The notes: generated by a model not told the origin, from the letters alone. Shown: positions 48,074 to 61,745, counted from the stretch's first letter. The stretch is DNA of 64,000 nucleotides from Tachypleus tridentatus (GCF_004210375.1 NC_134829.1:58892107-58956106), one strand, 5' to 3'. Numbers and translations are program-made.

Positions 48074-49944
48074 ATTCACAAAGTAATTAAGCTATTTACA
48101 TTTATGTACAAGCAAGTTAAATATAAACTGTGAAAACTTAGAGTCTTAACATTTTATCGGAACATTCATAACTATTATTGAAATTTAAGAGACTGTGGCT
48201 TTAGTTCAACGATTCACAAGCGTTTTTTTCATGTTTTTTTATTATTTCCTTTTTTGTAGCATTTACTTATTACAATATATAATGTTAAAACTTGTTTATA
48301 ATATTAAATCAAAAGTAACGAAATGTTTGTATACACATTTTTCGCCCATTTAAATGTAACAACTATTATACATTAAATGCTCATTTCGGTAATAATTGTG
48401 TGTTTGTTTATATTGTTTGTAAAATATCTCTAAGTATATTTACTGTCATAATATAGTCCAGCAATTCACAGTTGTTACACTGAGATTTACATGCGACATA
48501 TTTTACGGAAACGTATGATCTGCATGAACTTCTTCAATTTCTTCGTTTAATGTGTTTGACGTAGTTGATTACTTCGATTAAGCCACGTATTGGTTCTTCA
48601 ATTATTACACATTGATAATTTTCTTGTGCTTTGTCTATATGTTGGATTACGTATTAATTATACAACATTTTCAGTAGAATTGTTGTGATATGCCTATGAC
48701 ATATTCTGTTCTTATCTTACAGTTTATATTTATCGTTTTCAAATGGTACTCAGTGATTAACGTGTAACACTGTTAAGATATAATTTACATGCACCATTTT
48801 CGGTTATTAAAGTATTATTGACATGTGTCATCTTTCAGAGTGACGTGTAGCTGTTAGAGGTTGCGTCACACTGATTGTTACAGTTTATGCCTGAGATTAA
48901 TGAACTAAAAGTTGAAATACATTTTTACTTTGTGTCCATCAGATGTGCTAGAACTCTAAATAAAGATAGCTTAACTGACTCTCGACCATAGTTAACTAGT
49001 TCACGTGTTTCACGTGCATGTATAACGTGTCCTCTGCATGAGGAACAAGACTCTTTCCATCATCTGATAATGAATGAATGAATGTCGTCGGTGTTTGGGT
49101 ACATACCCTGGAGGGTCAGGTTCTCTAAGACTTCCTCCAACATCTGATAACATGGATACATGTTTTGTTTTTTGAAAAGGACGCCAGTCTCCCATTGGAA
49201 GGTCGTGTTTTCAAAATCAAAGTTTCCGTTAGATTATTGTTGATTTGGCGCATCTTAAATGTCGATCAAAATGTAAACAGGCAACTATGCTTTCAATCTG
49301 TTTTACAACTGAGCAACATTCTTGGAGTGTAAGTTAATAATCAACTAGAATTTTCTTATCATCAGTTTCACTATCATCAAATTCAATACACGTGCTCTGC
49401 CTGTAACTTTGTTGTTGCTTTAGTGGTTGGAGTTGAAGATATTCTAATTTCGTGGCTGTTTGATCTTAATTAATTCGTCCTGACAAAAAATGTCGGACAA
49501 AAACTTAATACAATTCATCACACGATAAAACGAATATTTTATTAGTTTAAGAAAGAAATGTTAAAACTAAACCGTCATTTAACTTTTAAATCCGATGTAG
49601 AATATCCACAATCACGAAAACTTCAGATTTTTACTCTCTCATGAGCTACATTTTTGAGGAAAACAATTTTCAACTAATATCAGTACTGATACATAGTGCA
49701 GAATAATTCTAATATTTTAACTACCAAAAACTGCCATTATGCTATTAAACATAGGAGGATAGATTCAGAAAATCAGATGTTTCATTATAAAGTGGTTGTT
49801 TCTAATAATTTTTATATTTGATTAAATATTAATTTCACTATTTTTAAGAGAATTGTTAGAAATACTGAACAAATCTAATAACTGTAAAAGAGGGAGCTTC
49901 TATTTTATTGATCAACTGCCTGATCAGAAAATGTCAGTTGATAA
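48074..49944. other. AT-rich intergenic DNA
   Basis: No exon, repeat body or inverted-end element is recognised in this stretch. Confidence 0.4.
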
Positions 49945-50185
49945 ATAATTTTTCTTTGAATTTCGCGCTAAGCTATACGAGGGCTATTTCCGCTAGCTGT
50001 CTTTAATATAGCAGTTAAAGACCCACCGACGATTGTAGGACTACTATTTTAAAAATAAATAGTGGTATTTACCATGACTTTATAACTTCCCCTACCGACG
50101 AAAGGGCGAGTATGTGTGACATCGATTCGACCATGTGACCCTCAGATTATGGAACGAGCGTCCGAATCACCTAGCCAATTAATAA
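49945..50185 (-). mobile_element. tRNA-derived SINE, reverse, old
   Basis: TTTGAATTTCGCGCTAAGCT begins the plus-strand reading. AGGGCTATTTCCGCTAGC, AAATAGTGGTATTTACCAT and GAAAGGGCGAGTATG follow, and it ends CACCTAGCCA. It is missing part of the GGTGATGACTAGC body segment. Confidence 0.75.
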
Positions 50186-51629
50186 ATTGTGAAAATTTTG
50201 AAAAATGTCGTCCAATTTGAGAATACAAAAATATATTATTATATTTTCAATAAAATTAAGTAATCCACTTTCATAGAAACGTTTATCATTTATACTTAAA
50301 TAATTAGGTTGCTCCCTTACCTTCAATCAAAACATAATCATATTCAAATAATGGCGTATTCCACTTACCTTGAACAAAATTATCTTCCTATTATGCTTCA
50401 AAATTTGAATTGTATTTTATTTATTGACTCGTACAGTTATCAAAATTAAATTCAATAAGCTTCTTTATTTTGTATTTCATATGATTACTTTTCTTTTATA
50501 TTTTATTTTGCACGTCTAGTTATATCAAAGACTATTGACGAAGAATAACGTTAATAAGTTTCAGATATTTCAAATACTAATTTATTCTAATACTCGAGTC
50601 ATCATTCAAAAGTATCATCTAAACTAATAAGTACAGGCTATAAATACATCTAGGTAGTTATGTACACTATACAATATATTGTAGAAAAATATCATCTTTG
50701 ATAATGAAAATAACAAATCAAACAAGAAATTCTTAGAAATAAAGTTTTCTTCCATTTTATTTTTCTTTACCTTAGATACTTTTTCTCATTTCTCCACAAA
50801 TGTATAATTCACAGTAGACAAAAAAATCAAGCTTAACAGAATGTTCTCGCACTTTTGTAAAGTACATTTTTTTAGTTTATTGACACAAAATCGGAATTCG
50901 ATTATTTGATCTATCGTTTCTTTATTCACTGAGAGAGCACGTCCTGGTGTTATCGTACCTGGGTGGTTTTTTATTGGCATCCCGCTGTTAAAAAAATTCT
51001 CTCGCACTTTAGGAAAATGGATTCGCTACAAGAGGGACAGTAAAATTCCAATATTTGTAAAACAGTTGACAATGAATAACTTTTTCTAACTGTCTTTTCT
51101 CTAGTTTAAAATACAAAACTTCTGAGCTCACAAAGTACTTGCTCAGCTTTTGCTAAAATTATGAAACAAACAAAAACACCTTCACTTCGTTTTATGAGCG
51201 TAAAACACACACCTAAGATTATTTATTATACTTTTCGTGATGACACCTTTGTATTTTATGTTTCATCAATCACTTCAAAAAGAAACATTCAAAAGTAATA
51301 AATAAGGTTATTTCACCTGATTTATAAGAGAGCTTCTCTTTTCATTAAGGACATTTTTCATAAACTAAATTATGAAGGCGATATAATTTAGGAGTGTCTT
51401 TGAGATCTTATGAACATGATAATCCATGTTAAAAACTGTGTCTAACAATCCATTCTGCACATTAAGCTCTAATCTAACTGTAATTAATATACTCACAAAC
51501 GTAAATAATAATAAATATCTATTTTCCTTAACTCCTTCAGCACCTTTATTTTGTACAATGTGTAAGCAAAGTTCATCGTTTTTCTATCATCCTAATGACG
51601 AGAAACGCCACTTGTAGATAAAATATATA
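50186..51629. other. AT-rich intergenic DNA
   Basis: I see no gene or repeat structure here beyond short A/T runs. Confidence 0.4.
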
Positions 51630-53064
51630 CACTGCCAGCCAAAATCTTAAGGCCAATGAACAGAAAGAAAAAATATGCATTTTGCGTTGTTAGACTCAAC
51701 CACTTATTTGAGTAGAGCTTCGAAAGATGGAAATAAGAAAAGGAAAAAAAACAACAAATTTTTAGCATTTAGTAGGGAAAATGTGAAAACTATGAAATAA
51801 GCCTAAATACTATCTGGTCAAATGTTTAAGACCATACCAAAAAGTAGTCCTAAAGAGGATAGGAAATGCCCAACAAGAGGTCTCAGTAGTGAGTTGCACG
51901 GCTGTCATTGCGAATAACTTCAAACATTCGCTTTGGCATGATTAACAGAAACGTTTGCAGAAGGCTAACTGGAATGTTATTCCAAGTGGTGAAGATGATT
52001 TTACGAAGATCATGCACTGTTTGAAATTGACGTCCATTTCTATAGACTTCATTTGCCATCCACCCCAAACATTTTCATTGGGGTTCAATGAAATACGCTG
52101 AATGGTCCAAAAGAAACGCGTTATTCGCCATGAAAAAGTCCTTTGTCCTGCGGGTATTGTGGATTTCAACGTTGTCCTGCTGAAAGATCCAGTCATTTTC
52201 ACACAAGCGAGGGTATTCAGTCAATAAGGATGACTGCCAATATCGCCAGCTGCTGTTTGACGCCCCTGTATAACCTGAAGCTTCATTGTTCCATGGAAAG
52301 AGAAAGCACCCCAGATCATAATGGAAGCTCCTTCACTGGGTCGTGTAGAAAATGTCTTCGGTGGGATATCCTTGTCGTGCCAATAACGTTTGAAGCTATC
52401 TGGACCATCCAGGTTAACTTTTTTTCTTATTAGAGAACAAAACATTTGTCCACTTTTCTGCGTCCCATGTTTGGTGCTTCTCAGCAAAGTTTAAAAGAGC
52501 TGTTTTGTGGTGTGGAAGGAGGCGTGGCCTTTGAACACGGTTACGTTTCCTAAAGCCTTTCTCTTGTAAATGCCGTCTTATTGTTTTTGAGCTGCATTCT
52601 GCGTCCGATATGGCCTTAAACTGGCTCTACGATTGGCTGGTGTTGTCTTGCCGGAAACCCGTCGAATCCTACTGCTCAACGTTAGCGAATTTTTTTTTGG
52701 TCGACCACTTGAAATTCTCGTTCCGGTCAAGGTCTTTTAAGATATTTGCAACAGTAGTTTTACTACGTTCAATCTCACCAGCAATGGCACGTTGAGAGAG
52801 ACCTTGCTTTAGCAGCTTGACAATACTGCCACTTTCACACTATGTCAAGTTTTCAGCCTTTGCCATATATTTTCCTCAATGTAACACATGAGATGTCAGT
52901 GGGAGATGTTGAGAACGCTAATGCTTGAACACAAATGATTAAATTTCGTTACGTGTTTACCTATTAACGCTTCGTTTGAGTATGGTAATAAAGTTCGTTT
53001 TTTTTATTACCCTTTTATTATTTTCATCTTTCGAAGGTCTTCTCAAATGAGTGGTTGAGTCTAA
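51630..53064 (-). mobile_element. Tc1-type DNA transposon, inactive
   Basis: The left end follows TA and reads CACTGCCAGCCAAAATCTTA. An inner inverted-repeat segment, GACTCAACCACTTATTTGAG at 51690-51740, is matched in reverse by the right end (CTCAAATGAGTGGTTGAGTC at 53040-53062). The right end lacks the outer 60 bp or so, so it is truncated or overwritten by the tail-like sequence that follows. A transposase remnant runs on the minus strand between the ends. Confidence 0.85.
51883..52866 (-). pseudogene. Tc1-family transposase, broken
   Basis: It starts at ATG 52866 (minus) with MAKAENLT and a stop. SIVKLLKQGLSQRAIAGEIE, a helix-turn-helix typical of Tc1 transposases, follows, then DDE-region pieces LFSLIRKK-type, [23 protein letters not shown] and WIFQQDN-like sequence. 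It ends RMFEVIRNDSRATHY near 51883. Several frame changes and stops show it is dead. The length matches a normal Tc1 transposase of about 330 codons. Confidence 0.8.
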
Positions 53065-53410
53065 AAACAGAACACAAAAAATCACCTTCACACGTTTTCG
53101 AACACTTCAAATAAAATAAAAACAATATAACCATAAAAAACACCCAATTACTAAATAAAGAAACCAATATAAAGAAACTGAAAATTAAATAAGCATTACT
53201 TATACAACAACTCAAGCCCAAAATAAACATCAAACATCTAAGCACTCCCTCTACATTCCTTCTCTCAATTACACATCCCTCTTCAAACATGTGGTCAGCT
53301 ATCAGTCACTTACCTCTTTCTTTATTTGTGAGCTTGACGAAGATCGAAGAATGTCGAAACGTTGTTCGCTTCTCTTCTTAAAAGTTTCTTAACACATACA
53401 AGTTTTTTAA
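53065..53410 (+). mobile_element. Probable retroelement 3' tail next to the Tc1 element
   Basis: TTGACGAAGATCGAAGAATG then TCGAAACGTTGTTCGCTTCT resembles the tail at 20969-21000 (shared TCGAAACGTTGTTC). The upstream 250 bp is A/C-rich and unassigned. It is truncated and has no open coding region on it. Confidence 0.35.
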
Positions 53411-55284
53411 ATATATACGTTTTTCTATCAGATCTCTAGATTCTATCAGAACGTGACGTGTATAAAATTCAACTTGTTACGTATTATTCTTTATCCTTGA
53501 CGAGTCTCCTCTTTATTACGTTACTTACTTTACGTATTACTGATTCAAATCAGTATAAATATGAATTTGAAAATAGAAGATAAATAAATGTTAATACGTA
53601 TTAAATTTATGATATTTTGTAACAAGTTTGAAATAAACAACGTTCTTTTTTAAGAGAAATATATTTTAATACAAAAATTATAACTTATGAAAACCGTTAT
53701 CACCAAGAGTTATTACAAATGATGGATTATATACAACAGTTTTATAAACTTGTAGACGTTAATAGTGCTACTCCTAGTTTAAGCTATTTAGTTTGATTGG
53801 CTGCACATCCTTACAAGCTGAATTTTTCCGCCGAATATATTTAACATTTTCGAAGTAATAATAATGTAAAAGTTGATTAACTGAAGTTGAACGGTTTGTA
53901 AAGTTAAAAATCTATAAATGCTGCTAGCCAAATTGTGTAGTTTTCCGATTATTTAGGCTAATCACAGTTCTAATGTTGCATTCTGATGGTAAGTGACTAA
54001 AAACATTCTTCACGTAATACTGTCTCTCGGTTTTTTATATGAATCAAGTGTGTCGTTCGAAGTTTCAAGAATGTTCTAGTGCGTTTTCGTAAAAGACATT
54101 TTGTGTACTACTCTCAAGAAACTTCTACAAATTTCTCGGAAAGGCTGATCTCAAGAAAAATACAAATACAAATCAAATTAAAGAATTTTTGCTTTTAAAA
54201 TTTCTTCTTTCCCACTATTTTATGATTGGTTATGTTAATATAGATTTAAAATAGAGATGAAGTTTCTATTTTTGCTACAATTACGACCAAAATAAATAAG
54301 ATCGTAGATGTTTTTTTAAGAATGACTCCACTGACACAGTTTTATGAACATATAATTTAATGTGTATCTTTTTGTTCTATCTAATACAAAGTTAGTTTTC
54401 AGCTATAAGTGAAATGTGAGTGTACTGTTAGAATTCCATTACCATTTGACCTTCCTTCAAGCCTTCTTTTGTTAATCATTTCATCTGTGATTATTAAAAA
54501 CTTTAGTAACAATTATTTGGTGCTTGTTAAAAACAAAACAGATATGATTATACGTTACACAGATATTTGTGTCTTCAACGTGTTTTATATGTTTTTACAG
54601 CAGTTTCTTAACTTTATATTTGTGATTAAGGTTAGAAAAAAAGGATTGGTACAGTTTTCCATGATGATAATCGCTTCCTGTAGGCGGAATGTTGGTGTGA
54701 CTTTAAACTTAACAACATTTACGAGTTTAAAAACACCTGATAGTAACAAATATTTTAAATCTTCCATATTAAAAAAGTTGTATCCATCTTAATACAAAAA
54801 AAAAAACTGTTTTCCTTCCTTGTTATAACCACGGCAGCTTTAGTCACCTAGCAGGAAACATACAGAGTAATGGACTAATAAAATGGACAATTTTGTCAAA
54901 GAGTTGACATTGATGGTGTCTGTTTGCAATATAACACATTCACACAGCTGAACAGGGCAGATATCCATTGGCATCTTATGGGTTTATCTTTACTATTTTC
55001 GAAAGAGCTGATATCCTACAAAGCTATGTGCAGCAAGAGATGTAAGACCTGTGGGTATCAAATAATATTACTGTTTCCGGAGGTGTTTAGATTCGTATGC
55101 TGCAATCATGTATATATTTGTATGGCTCTTATAATTGTGGTAAACTTTATATCCACAACTCATAAAACACCCACAGATAAAGTATTTATACATCTTTGTA
55201 AAATAGATACGATCCGTCAGACACCTAGAGATTTTTGGAAGAAAACAGTAGCGTATTTTGGAAAGCACTTAGTTTTCTATTGAT
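53411..55284. other. AT-rich intergenic DNA
   Basis: Two frames of about 120-127 codons (54409-54792 and 54924-55283) occur. Both lack domain features and splice support and look like chance. Confidence 0.4.
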
Positions 55285-55590
55285 TTTTTTTTTAATTTCG
55301 CTCAAAACTACTTAATTGTTATCTGCGATAGATATCCCTAATTTTGCAGTGTAAGACTAGAAGGAAGGCAGCTAGTCATCACCACTCGCCGCCAACTCTT
55401 GGGTTACTCTTTTACCAACATTTTACCAAGATTGACCGTCATATTATAACGGTCGCACGGCTGAAAGGTTGAGCATGTTTGGTGTAACCGGGATTCGAAC
55501 CTCAGATTACGAGTCGAATACCTTTTCCCACCTGCCCATGCTGGACCTTGAGTCGAACACCTTAACCCTCCTGGCCATGCCGGACCTTTT
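55285..55590 (-). mobile_element. tRNA-derived SINE, reverse, with duplicated head segment
   Basis: AATTTCGCTCAAAACTACTT opens the plus-strand reading. GTGTAAGACTAGAAGGAAGG, ACCACTCGCCGCCAACTCTT and ACCGGGATTCGAACCTCAGA follow. The final GAGTCGAA-ACCTT-CC-GCCCATGC-GGACC module occurs twice in a row, a small tandem duplication of the tRNA head. Confidence 0.85.
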
Positions 55591-57747
55591 CTATTGAAAA
55601 GACTAATGACTACTTTAAAAATTTAGTGGAGCTTTTATGTTACTTTGCGTTTTCAGCCTTTTACAGGTTTTCTTTCATTTTCTTTAATAGTGTGATTAAG
55701 TTTTCTCTTACATATATCGTCTAGTTAAATTTAAATCAATTTTATCGTTACTAACTTTAATTGTCCTGTGGTCTTTATTTTTATAACTTTAATCACCAAA
55801 GTATAAATTTCTATAATTATATCTGTTTTTGCTGTTGTGTACATTCGAATTTTGTCTCTATCATCTCACTGGCAAGGACTCGAATGCACTTTTATCTTTT
55901 CACCATAAAACACTAACATCTGTACAGTTTATCAAAGTACATGTTTTGTCTTTATTGAGGGTAAAAACATTGGATATATTCACTTCTTTATTGATGAATC
56001 TACTGTTTCTTACTTCTCATCCGACTTATATTCCTGATGGTAAAAAAAATAATGATAATTTAAATAACGATGATTTTCAAAACCAAGTGTAGATGTTTAT
56101 CAAGGCCGTTAATAGTGTAGTGTCGCATATTTTACTGTTCACATTATTAACAACACAGAGACAATATATATAGTTTGATTCGAATTTTAACATGAAAGGC
56201 AACTGTATTTTTATCTGCACATTTTATTTTTCATATTTTAACTGTCTCAAAGAAGGAACGTGCCAGTAGTTACATAGTAAGGTTGAGCTTCGTTTCTGTG
56301 ATATTTTACCCGTTTAGGTTGTGGTGACCTTTGATTTTGGTTTTTAAACGTTGTAGTTGTTACTGTGTGTTTTCTTTATTAAGTGGATTATTTTCATTTT
56401 TCTATAATCGACATCGCGGGAAACAGATGAAGATTCGGTTTGTTTTATGGAACACAGTTGTCATGACAACTTTAGACGAAACGTTAAAATTCTGATTTCT
56501 GTCATGCCCCATCTTCTCGCATGCTGTATACCGCAGTATATTTAGAATCTGACAACGTAGAGAATCAAAGTAATTTTATTTATTAAATAAGTTATTTACA
56601 CGCGTGCAGAATTAAACAATGAACAGCTCTGTATATATTATGCTTTAGGTAAGATAATTTTGAATCTGTCAAGGATTCTTGCGTGTAAGTATAGTGGGAT
56701 GTTTTGATCCAGAGACCAAAACACTCTTAACTTAAATACCCTTGGTTAATTTTTGTGTAGGCTAAGAATATGTATAAGAAATGCAGATGTACAAGTTTAA
56801 TGTGAAGTTGATCTCCCAATAATATCTACAAATAAGGAAAACATAATTTAGATTTTATCATGAGGAAACTGTTTGGATTAGCTTTAAATTAACCGAGAAC
56901 TTGGAAAAGGATATAATCTGTATTTTGTAAAAGACAGTATTATAAATATGTACATTGACATGCCAGTAAGACGATTGTGACTGTTAACTTTATTAATTAA
57001 TTTAATTAAGAACGAAATATTGGAACAATCAACAGATGTTCATGCAAACGCATAACATTAATTAAAGTGTTTAATATATTACAAGTAAAAATAAGTAATT
57101 CGTCTTAGAGCGAGAATATGAAGTTTATTAATCATACCAACTAATTTATTTTATATTTATTGTTTTTATTACGTCAAACCTGGGATACTTTTAGAAATAA
57201 TGAAACCAATTTAGAAGTGGACTTTATTGACTGTGAAGAATTTTGTAGAGTTTGTGTTGTTGTTGTTTTTTTAACATTGTCTTGAGAAGTACTCTGATGT
57301 ATATATTATGTTTGAAATTAATCGCAAAGTCCACCATGGATATGAAACCCTGCTCACTATAGTTGTAAATCCCCAATGCATACCGCTGGGTCACAGAGGG
57401 TCTACTCAAGTTACCCATTTTGTATCACTTATTTATTTCATCTTTAACTTAAGTTAAACTTTAAAAATATTCAAAATCACAAGTGCAGTGGCATGTTGTC
57501 AACTGCACATTAGTTTTTTAAGTCATGTGTTTTTGAATTTCAAGTTTTAAAAGAATATTTTAAATTATTAAACATATAAATTTATATATTACTAAATAAT
57601 ATATGCGTGGCAATATGTATTTATAACAACTCTCATTTTCCCTTAGTTTGCAATATTAAAAGTAAATACTAAATTGGAATACTGTTTTGATCTTCTGCAA
57701 TAGTGGTGACGAAAGCCCTTTTAATTGTGAAAACTACTTTCGAATAA
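55591..57747. other. AT-rich intergenic DNA
   Basis: I see no recognisable gene or element. CAGTTGTCATGACAACTTTA near 56460 contains a short palindrome of no assigned role. Confidence 0.4.
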
Positions 57748-58334
57748 TAAAACCAGTTATATTATTGTAATGTAGTCTAGCAAGTCTAATCCTTAGGAAA
57801 ACCGAGCTGAAACCCTTTTACATACTATGTAGCTATAGTTATTACATAGCATAACATACTTATGTTATATAACTGAGAGAGATCTTGTGAAACTAACTGT
57901 GTCTAGGTGATTAATTTAATTAGTAAAGTGTGTTGTTAAAGCTAGTAAATAGGAGTTAAAGATACCAGCTGGTTTACTTCTGTATTGTTTATAAAGATTT
58001 GTATAGGTTGAATTAACTAGTTTCATTCTTGTTTTATAGTTTCAAAAGGTGAGTAACGATCTTTAAAGTAAGCTACTTTGGGATTAAATAAAACTTAATT
58101 TACTTTAGTGAAATAAGTCAGATTTTATACTTTATTATCATTATATATTATAAAAATGCAAGAAATGTCGTTCTTATTTAATTAAAAATTTTAAGATATT
58201 AAATCAAGATATCGTTAGGCTTAGAGAATTACACATTTTTCTGTTATTAATAACTTATATTTTCATTTTTGTCTCGGTTTCCTGTAATCGATACAGTACG
58301 TAAATCGGTTTTAAATACGACTCTTTCTCTTAAG

Positions 58335-58400
58335 GTTCAACTGAAGTGGTTCTTAAGCACCATTCCTCTGGGCTTCAAAACCTGCAGCTGTGAGATTCCA
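58335..58400 (+). pseudogene. Decayed paralogue of receptor exon 4 (block B)
   Basis: After CTCTTAAG the frame reads STEVVLKHHSSGLQNLQL and then TGA at 58391-58393, the same stop position as in block A. The following membrane-span part is deleted. The shared stop means it arose before the A/B duplication. No receptor exons lie nearby. Confidence 0.6.
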
Positions 58401-59424
58401 GTTTTTGATATTTAAAGTATGTGGAACAGGAATTAATCATTTTATCATACAGTTGTGGAAGAGAATCTGACCTCAATACCGACTATCGTTTAATTGAATA
58501 GTAGGGTTAGATGTTATAATTTGTAGCGCTCCCTCATTTCAAAATGCCAAGTGTGTTCAAAGTCCCTTTTTGGAAGTTCAAAAGTTAGTACGTTTAATTA
58601 AACTTACAAATAAAACCAAACAAGGTTTGGTTATAGCTAATACTACTTACCGACATTCTATATAATGATTAAACATGTTTTTCCTCATAGTAACTATTAT
58701 TTACTAAATTGTTCTGTGATTTTTCAAGTATTTATCGTAAGTGAATAAAATGATAAAAAATACATTGATTTAGATTTAATATACAAGAAACTGAAAGAAA
58801 AAAACACTTTTTTGTTTTCTCATTTTATTGAACAGCAATGTTATTTATATTACTTACCTAAATGCTTCATTAAAGTTTGGTTTGTGTGCCCAAACTGCTG
58901 TTAGAAATATCTTTCTTCATGTGAGATACTATAGTCATGTATCTTCTTGCATACGGGATATTATGTTGATACATCTGATTTCAGGCTAAGTATTAATTTA
59001 AGACCTTCGACTATTTATGAGGTACTATGGTGATACATCCGCCTTCATATGAGATACTATATTTGATGGTGTGAAATAATGAAATATTATGACTGAATAC
59101 ACTTAGCTAAGAAATAGAGGCAATTATTTATTGCCCAAGCATAAGAGTACTGTTAAAATTATATCTGTAGGTAGATTCGGTTTCAATAAATAAAGGCGCA
59201 ACCCAATATCTCTAGCTTATGTAATAATGTGAGAGAAAGACGTCGACAGAGAATAAAGAGAGAAACTTATATCCTGTTAAAGGAAAAATGTTCGGTGTGA
59301 TTTAATGATTAGCATGTTATATTTTGTATTAGAGGGTCTATATTGGCATCTGATGACAAACAAGCAAACAATTTATTACACATCGCATTTAAGAGCTACC
59401 AGTGTATTATTGTGTGTGATCCTT

Positions 59425-59690
59425 TTTTCTTTTTTTTAATTTCGCGTAAACGTACATGCGGATATCTGTGCTAGCTGTCTCTAATTTAGCAGTACAGGGA
59501 AGGTGGCTACTCATCACCTCTCACAGCCAACACTTTTGCCAACGTATAGTGAAATTGGTCACACCTTATAACGCCCCCAAGGCTGAAAGGGTAAGCATGT
59601 TTGATGGGACGGGGATTCAAACCCGCGATACTTAGATTACGAGTCGATCGCCTTAACCACCTAGTCAGGCCAGGACCACTTGGGGTACCA
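59425..59690 (-). mobile_element. tRNA-derived SINE, reverse, within block B
   Basis: It starts TTTAATTTCGCGTAAACGTA and contains TCTCTAATTTAGCAGTACAG, CTTATAACGCCCCCAAGGCT and the inverted B box GGGGATTCAAACCCGCGA. It ends ACCACCTAGTCAGGCCAGG. Block A keeps only the last 70 bp. Confidence 0.88.
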
Positions 59691-60299
59691 CAATTGATAG
59701 TGGAGGAAGCTATATACTGACTGTCTGCCTTCCCTTGTGGAAAGTTTCAGTTTTAAGATAACGTAAATTAAACACTAATTCCTGCAATCTAATCTTTATT
59801 GATAGATATATTTCACTCTTGAACTACTCTTGTTTGACTGTCACTCTTATAGCATGCCAACACAGCACTAAAGTGCAGGGTATTATTTCGTTTAGTAGTA
59901 ACTGGACTTAACCAAGAACCCTCAGTCCCATAGTCTGGATTACTGGTAGTTCGCTTAAAGAAGTGAGCAATAGGCCGCAAATGCTTTTATTGTTTAAGTC
60001 CGTATTCCTCGCATTCGTGGGTTAAGTTTGTTGTTTTTCTGCATAATTCTCACTGTTTTCGTATGAATGACACACAGGTTGGTTCTTCGAAGAGGCCCAC
60101 CAAAATGGCCTCACTATCCTGTTGATAGCTATGACGTGGAGCTCTGGAATCGCAGGTCAGTCTTGAAGTCCTGAGCTATGGGTACTTCACTCCCTAGGTT
60201 TTCTTGCATTTTGTTTTATTCAGTATGACGTCTTCGGTATGGAGGGTCTGTAAGGAAGCGATATAATCCATATCGGGTACTAAGACCTGAGAGATTGAT

Positions 60300-60560
60300 T
60301 GGTTGTTTTTAATTTAACGGTAGCTATCTGTGTCACCAGCCCCTGACTTTGAAGTGATAGAGTAGAGGGAAAACAACTAATCAACTCCAAATATCACCAA
60401 CATTTGGGCTATTCGTAACGAACAAAATGTTAGATTCTCATGTTCTTATGACCATGTTCTTATTTAATTTGGGTCTTGTGTTTGAGAAGTGGTTCTACTG
60501 ACCATGCTTCGTTCTTTCAGCTGTATGTGCGTCATAATGGTAACAGTCAATCCCACTTTT
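60300..60560 (-). mobile_element. Heavily diverged SINE remnant
   Basis: AACGGTAGCTATCTGTGTCA, ATATCACCAACATTTGGGCT and a following ACGAACAAAATGTTAG keep the order of the SINE body. Only scattered identity remains. Confidence 0.4.
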
Positions 60561-60892
60561 TCTTTAAGAAAAACTCTTCAGACGGTGAATGGGGTGGACT
60601 GATTACCTTACCAATGTTTTTTGGTTCAAAATTACGGTCTGTTAAGCCTAAATCACTGAGTGTCTCCGACATGGCAACTTATCGCATTATGCGCATAATA
60701 TGTCAACTAATTGTACAAAGTAACTTATAATACGTGTATTGTTTTAATAATAATTTCCTTGCTACTGTATATGACAATTTTTAATTGAGTTAAACAATCA
60801 ACTTCTGTAACCACTGCAAACCTTACAAGAGCAACGTCTTGAACCCACTCTTTTTACTGGTAACAGACTGTGATATTAATTATTGTGTTTTT

Positions 60893-61170
60893 AGGGCCTT
60901 GCATAGCTTGGGAATCAGTACATTTGACTCGTAATCTGTGGATCGCTGGTTTGGATCCACATCACCGAACATGATTACCCTTTTAATCATGGAAGCTTTA
61001 TAATTGACGGCCAATCCAACAGTTCCTTTGTAAACGAGAAACCCCAAATTTGTGAGTGGATAATGTTGACTAGCTGCTTTCCAGTAATATATCACTGCTA
61101 TATTAAGGACGTCTAGAAGAGATAGCTCTGTACTATCTTGGAGCGAATTTTGAATCACACAAAATTTAGG
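60893..61170 (+). mobile_element. tRNA-derived SINE, forward, old
   Basis: GGGCCTTGCATAGCTTGGGA, then GGTTTGGATCCACATC (B box), ATTGACGGCCAATCCAAC, TAATGTTGACTAGCTGCTTT and TGGAGCGAATTTTGAATCAC. A minus-strand frame of 116 codons here is antisense to the SINE and is not a gene. Confidence 0.75.
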
Positions 61171-61614
61171 TTTGGGGGTAAATTGCATGATTCCAACGTC
61201 GTGTTTGCTCAAATAACAATATGAATTCAATAATTAAAGGTATATACACTCAGCTTCATTGTTATGCCAAAATTTACAGCAATTTAAAGTCCAATCTCAA
61301 ATTCTCCGGTACAAATTATCAGAGTGATGTTTTTTGTTGAATGAAATGATCGACAGGTTCGACAAACGGAAAAGCACAAAAAGAAATCTGAAAACAGGAA
61401 ATGTCAAAACCTTAGTGATGTCTAAATATCATGAATTTATGGAAGGTGAAAGTACTAGTAACTTGTGTAGCTTTATTATTTTGTTTCTTGTGGTGAAATA
61501 TTATTATAAAATGTATGTGTATAAAGAAGGAGACACACAATGAAATTAAGTCAGCCTTCAAAAACATAGTTGTAAAGTGTCATCTAAAGAAAATGCACAA
61601 GTATGCAAACTCTC

Positions 61615-61745
61615 TTTGTTAACCTGAAGATGACCTAAGAAGTTTGAAGCTTTGTTGTCTTCTTTATTTTAATAAAAGTTTTAATACCCACACTAGCAGT
61701 AGTGAAATACATTGTTACATCAAGTAGGTTTCTCGTGATCACGAA
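61615..61745 (+). mobile_element. Retroelement-like tail, related to 20945-21090
   Basis: CCTGAAGATGACCTAAGAAG, AAAGTTTTAATACCCACAC and AGGTTTCTCGTGATCACGAA match the order of the tail at 20945. It is diverged, with no attached coding region. Confidence 0.45.

Larger units (their letters stand above)
57748..60085 (+). repeat. Duplicated block B (partner of 31806-33890)
   Basis: Colinear with block A from AATAAAACCAGTTATATTAT to GACACACAGGTTGGTT, in direct orientation about 25.9 kb away. After the shared GGTT the flanks differ completely. B lacks about 70 bp present in A within the exon-4-like part. It keeps a full SINE where A has a deletion. Matching both ways shows independent deletions after the duplication. 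Confidence 0.85.

Noticed and set aside
54409-55283. Two frames of 127 and 119 codons
   Set aside because: They are AT-driven composition, with no splice signals or domain-like motifs.
60880-61230. A 116-codon minus-strand frame
   Set aside because: It is antisense to a SINE copy.
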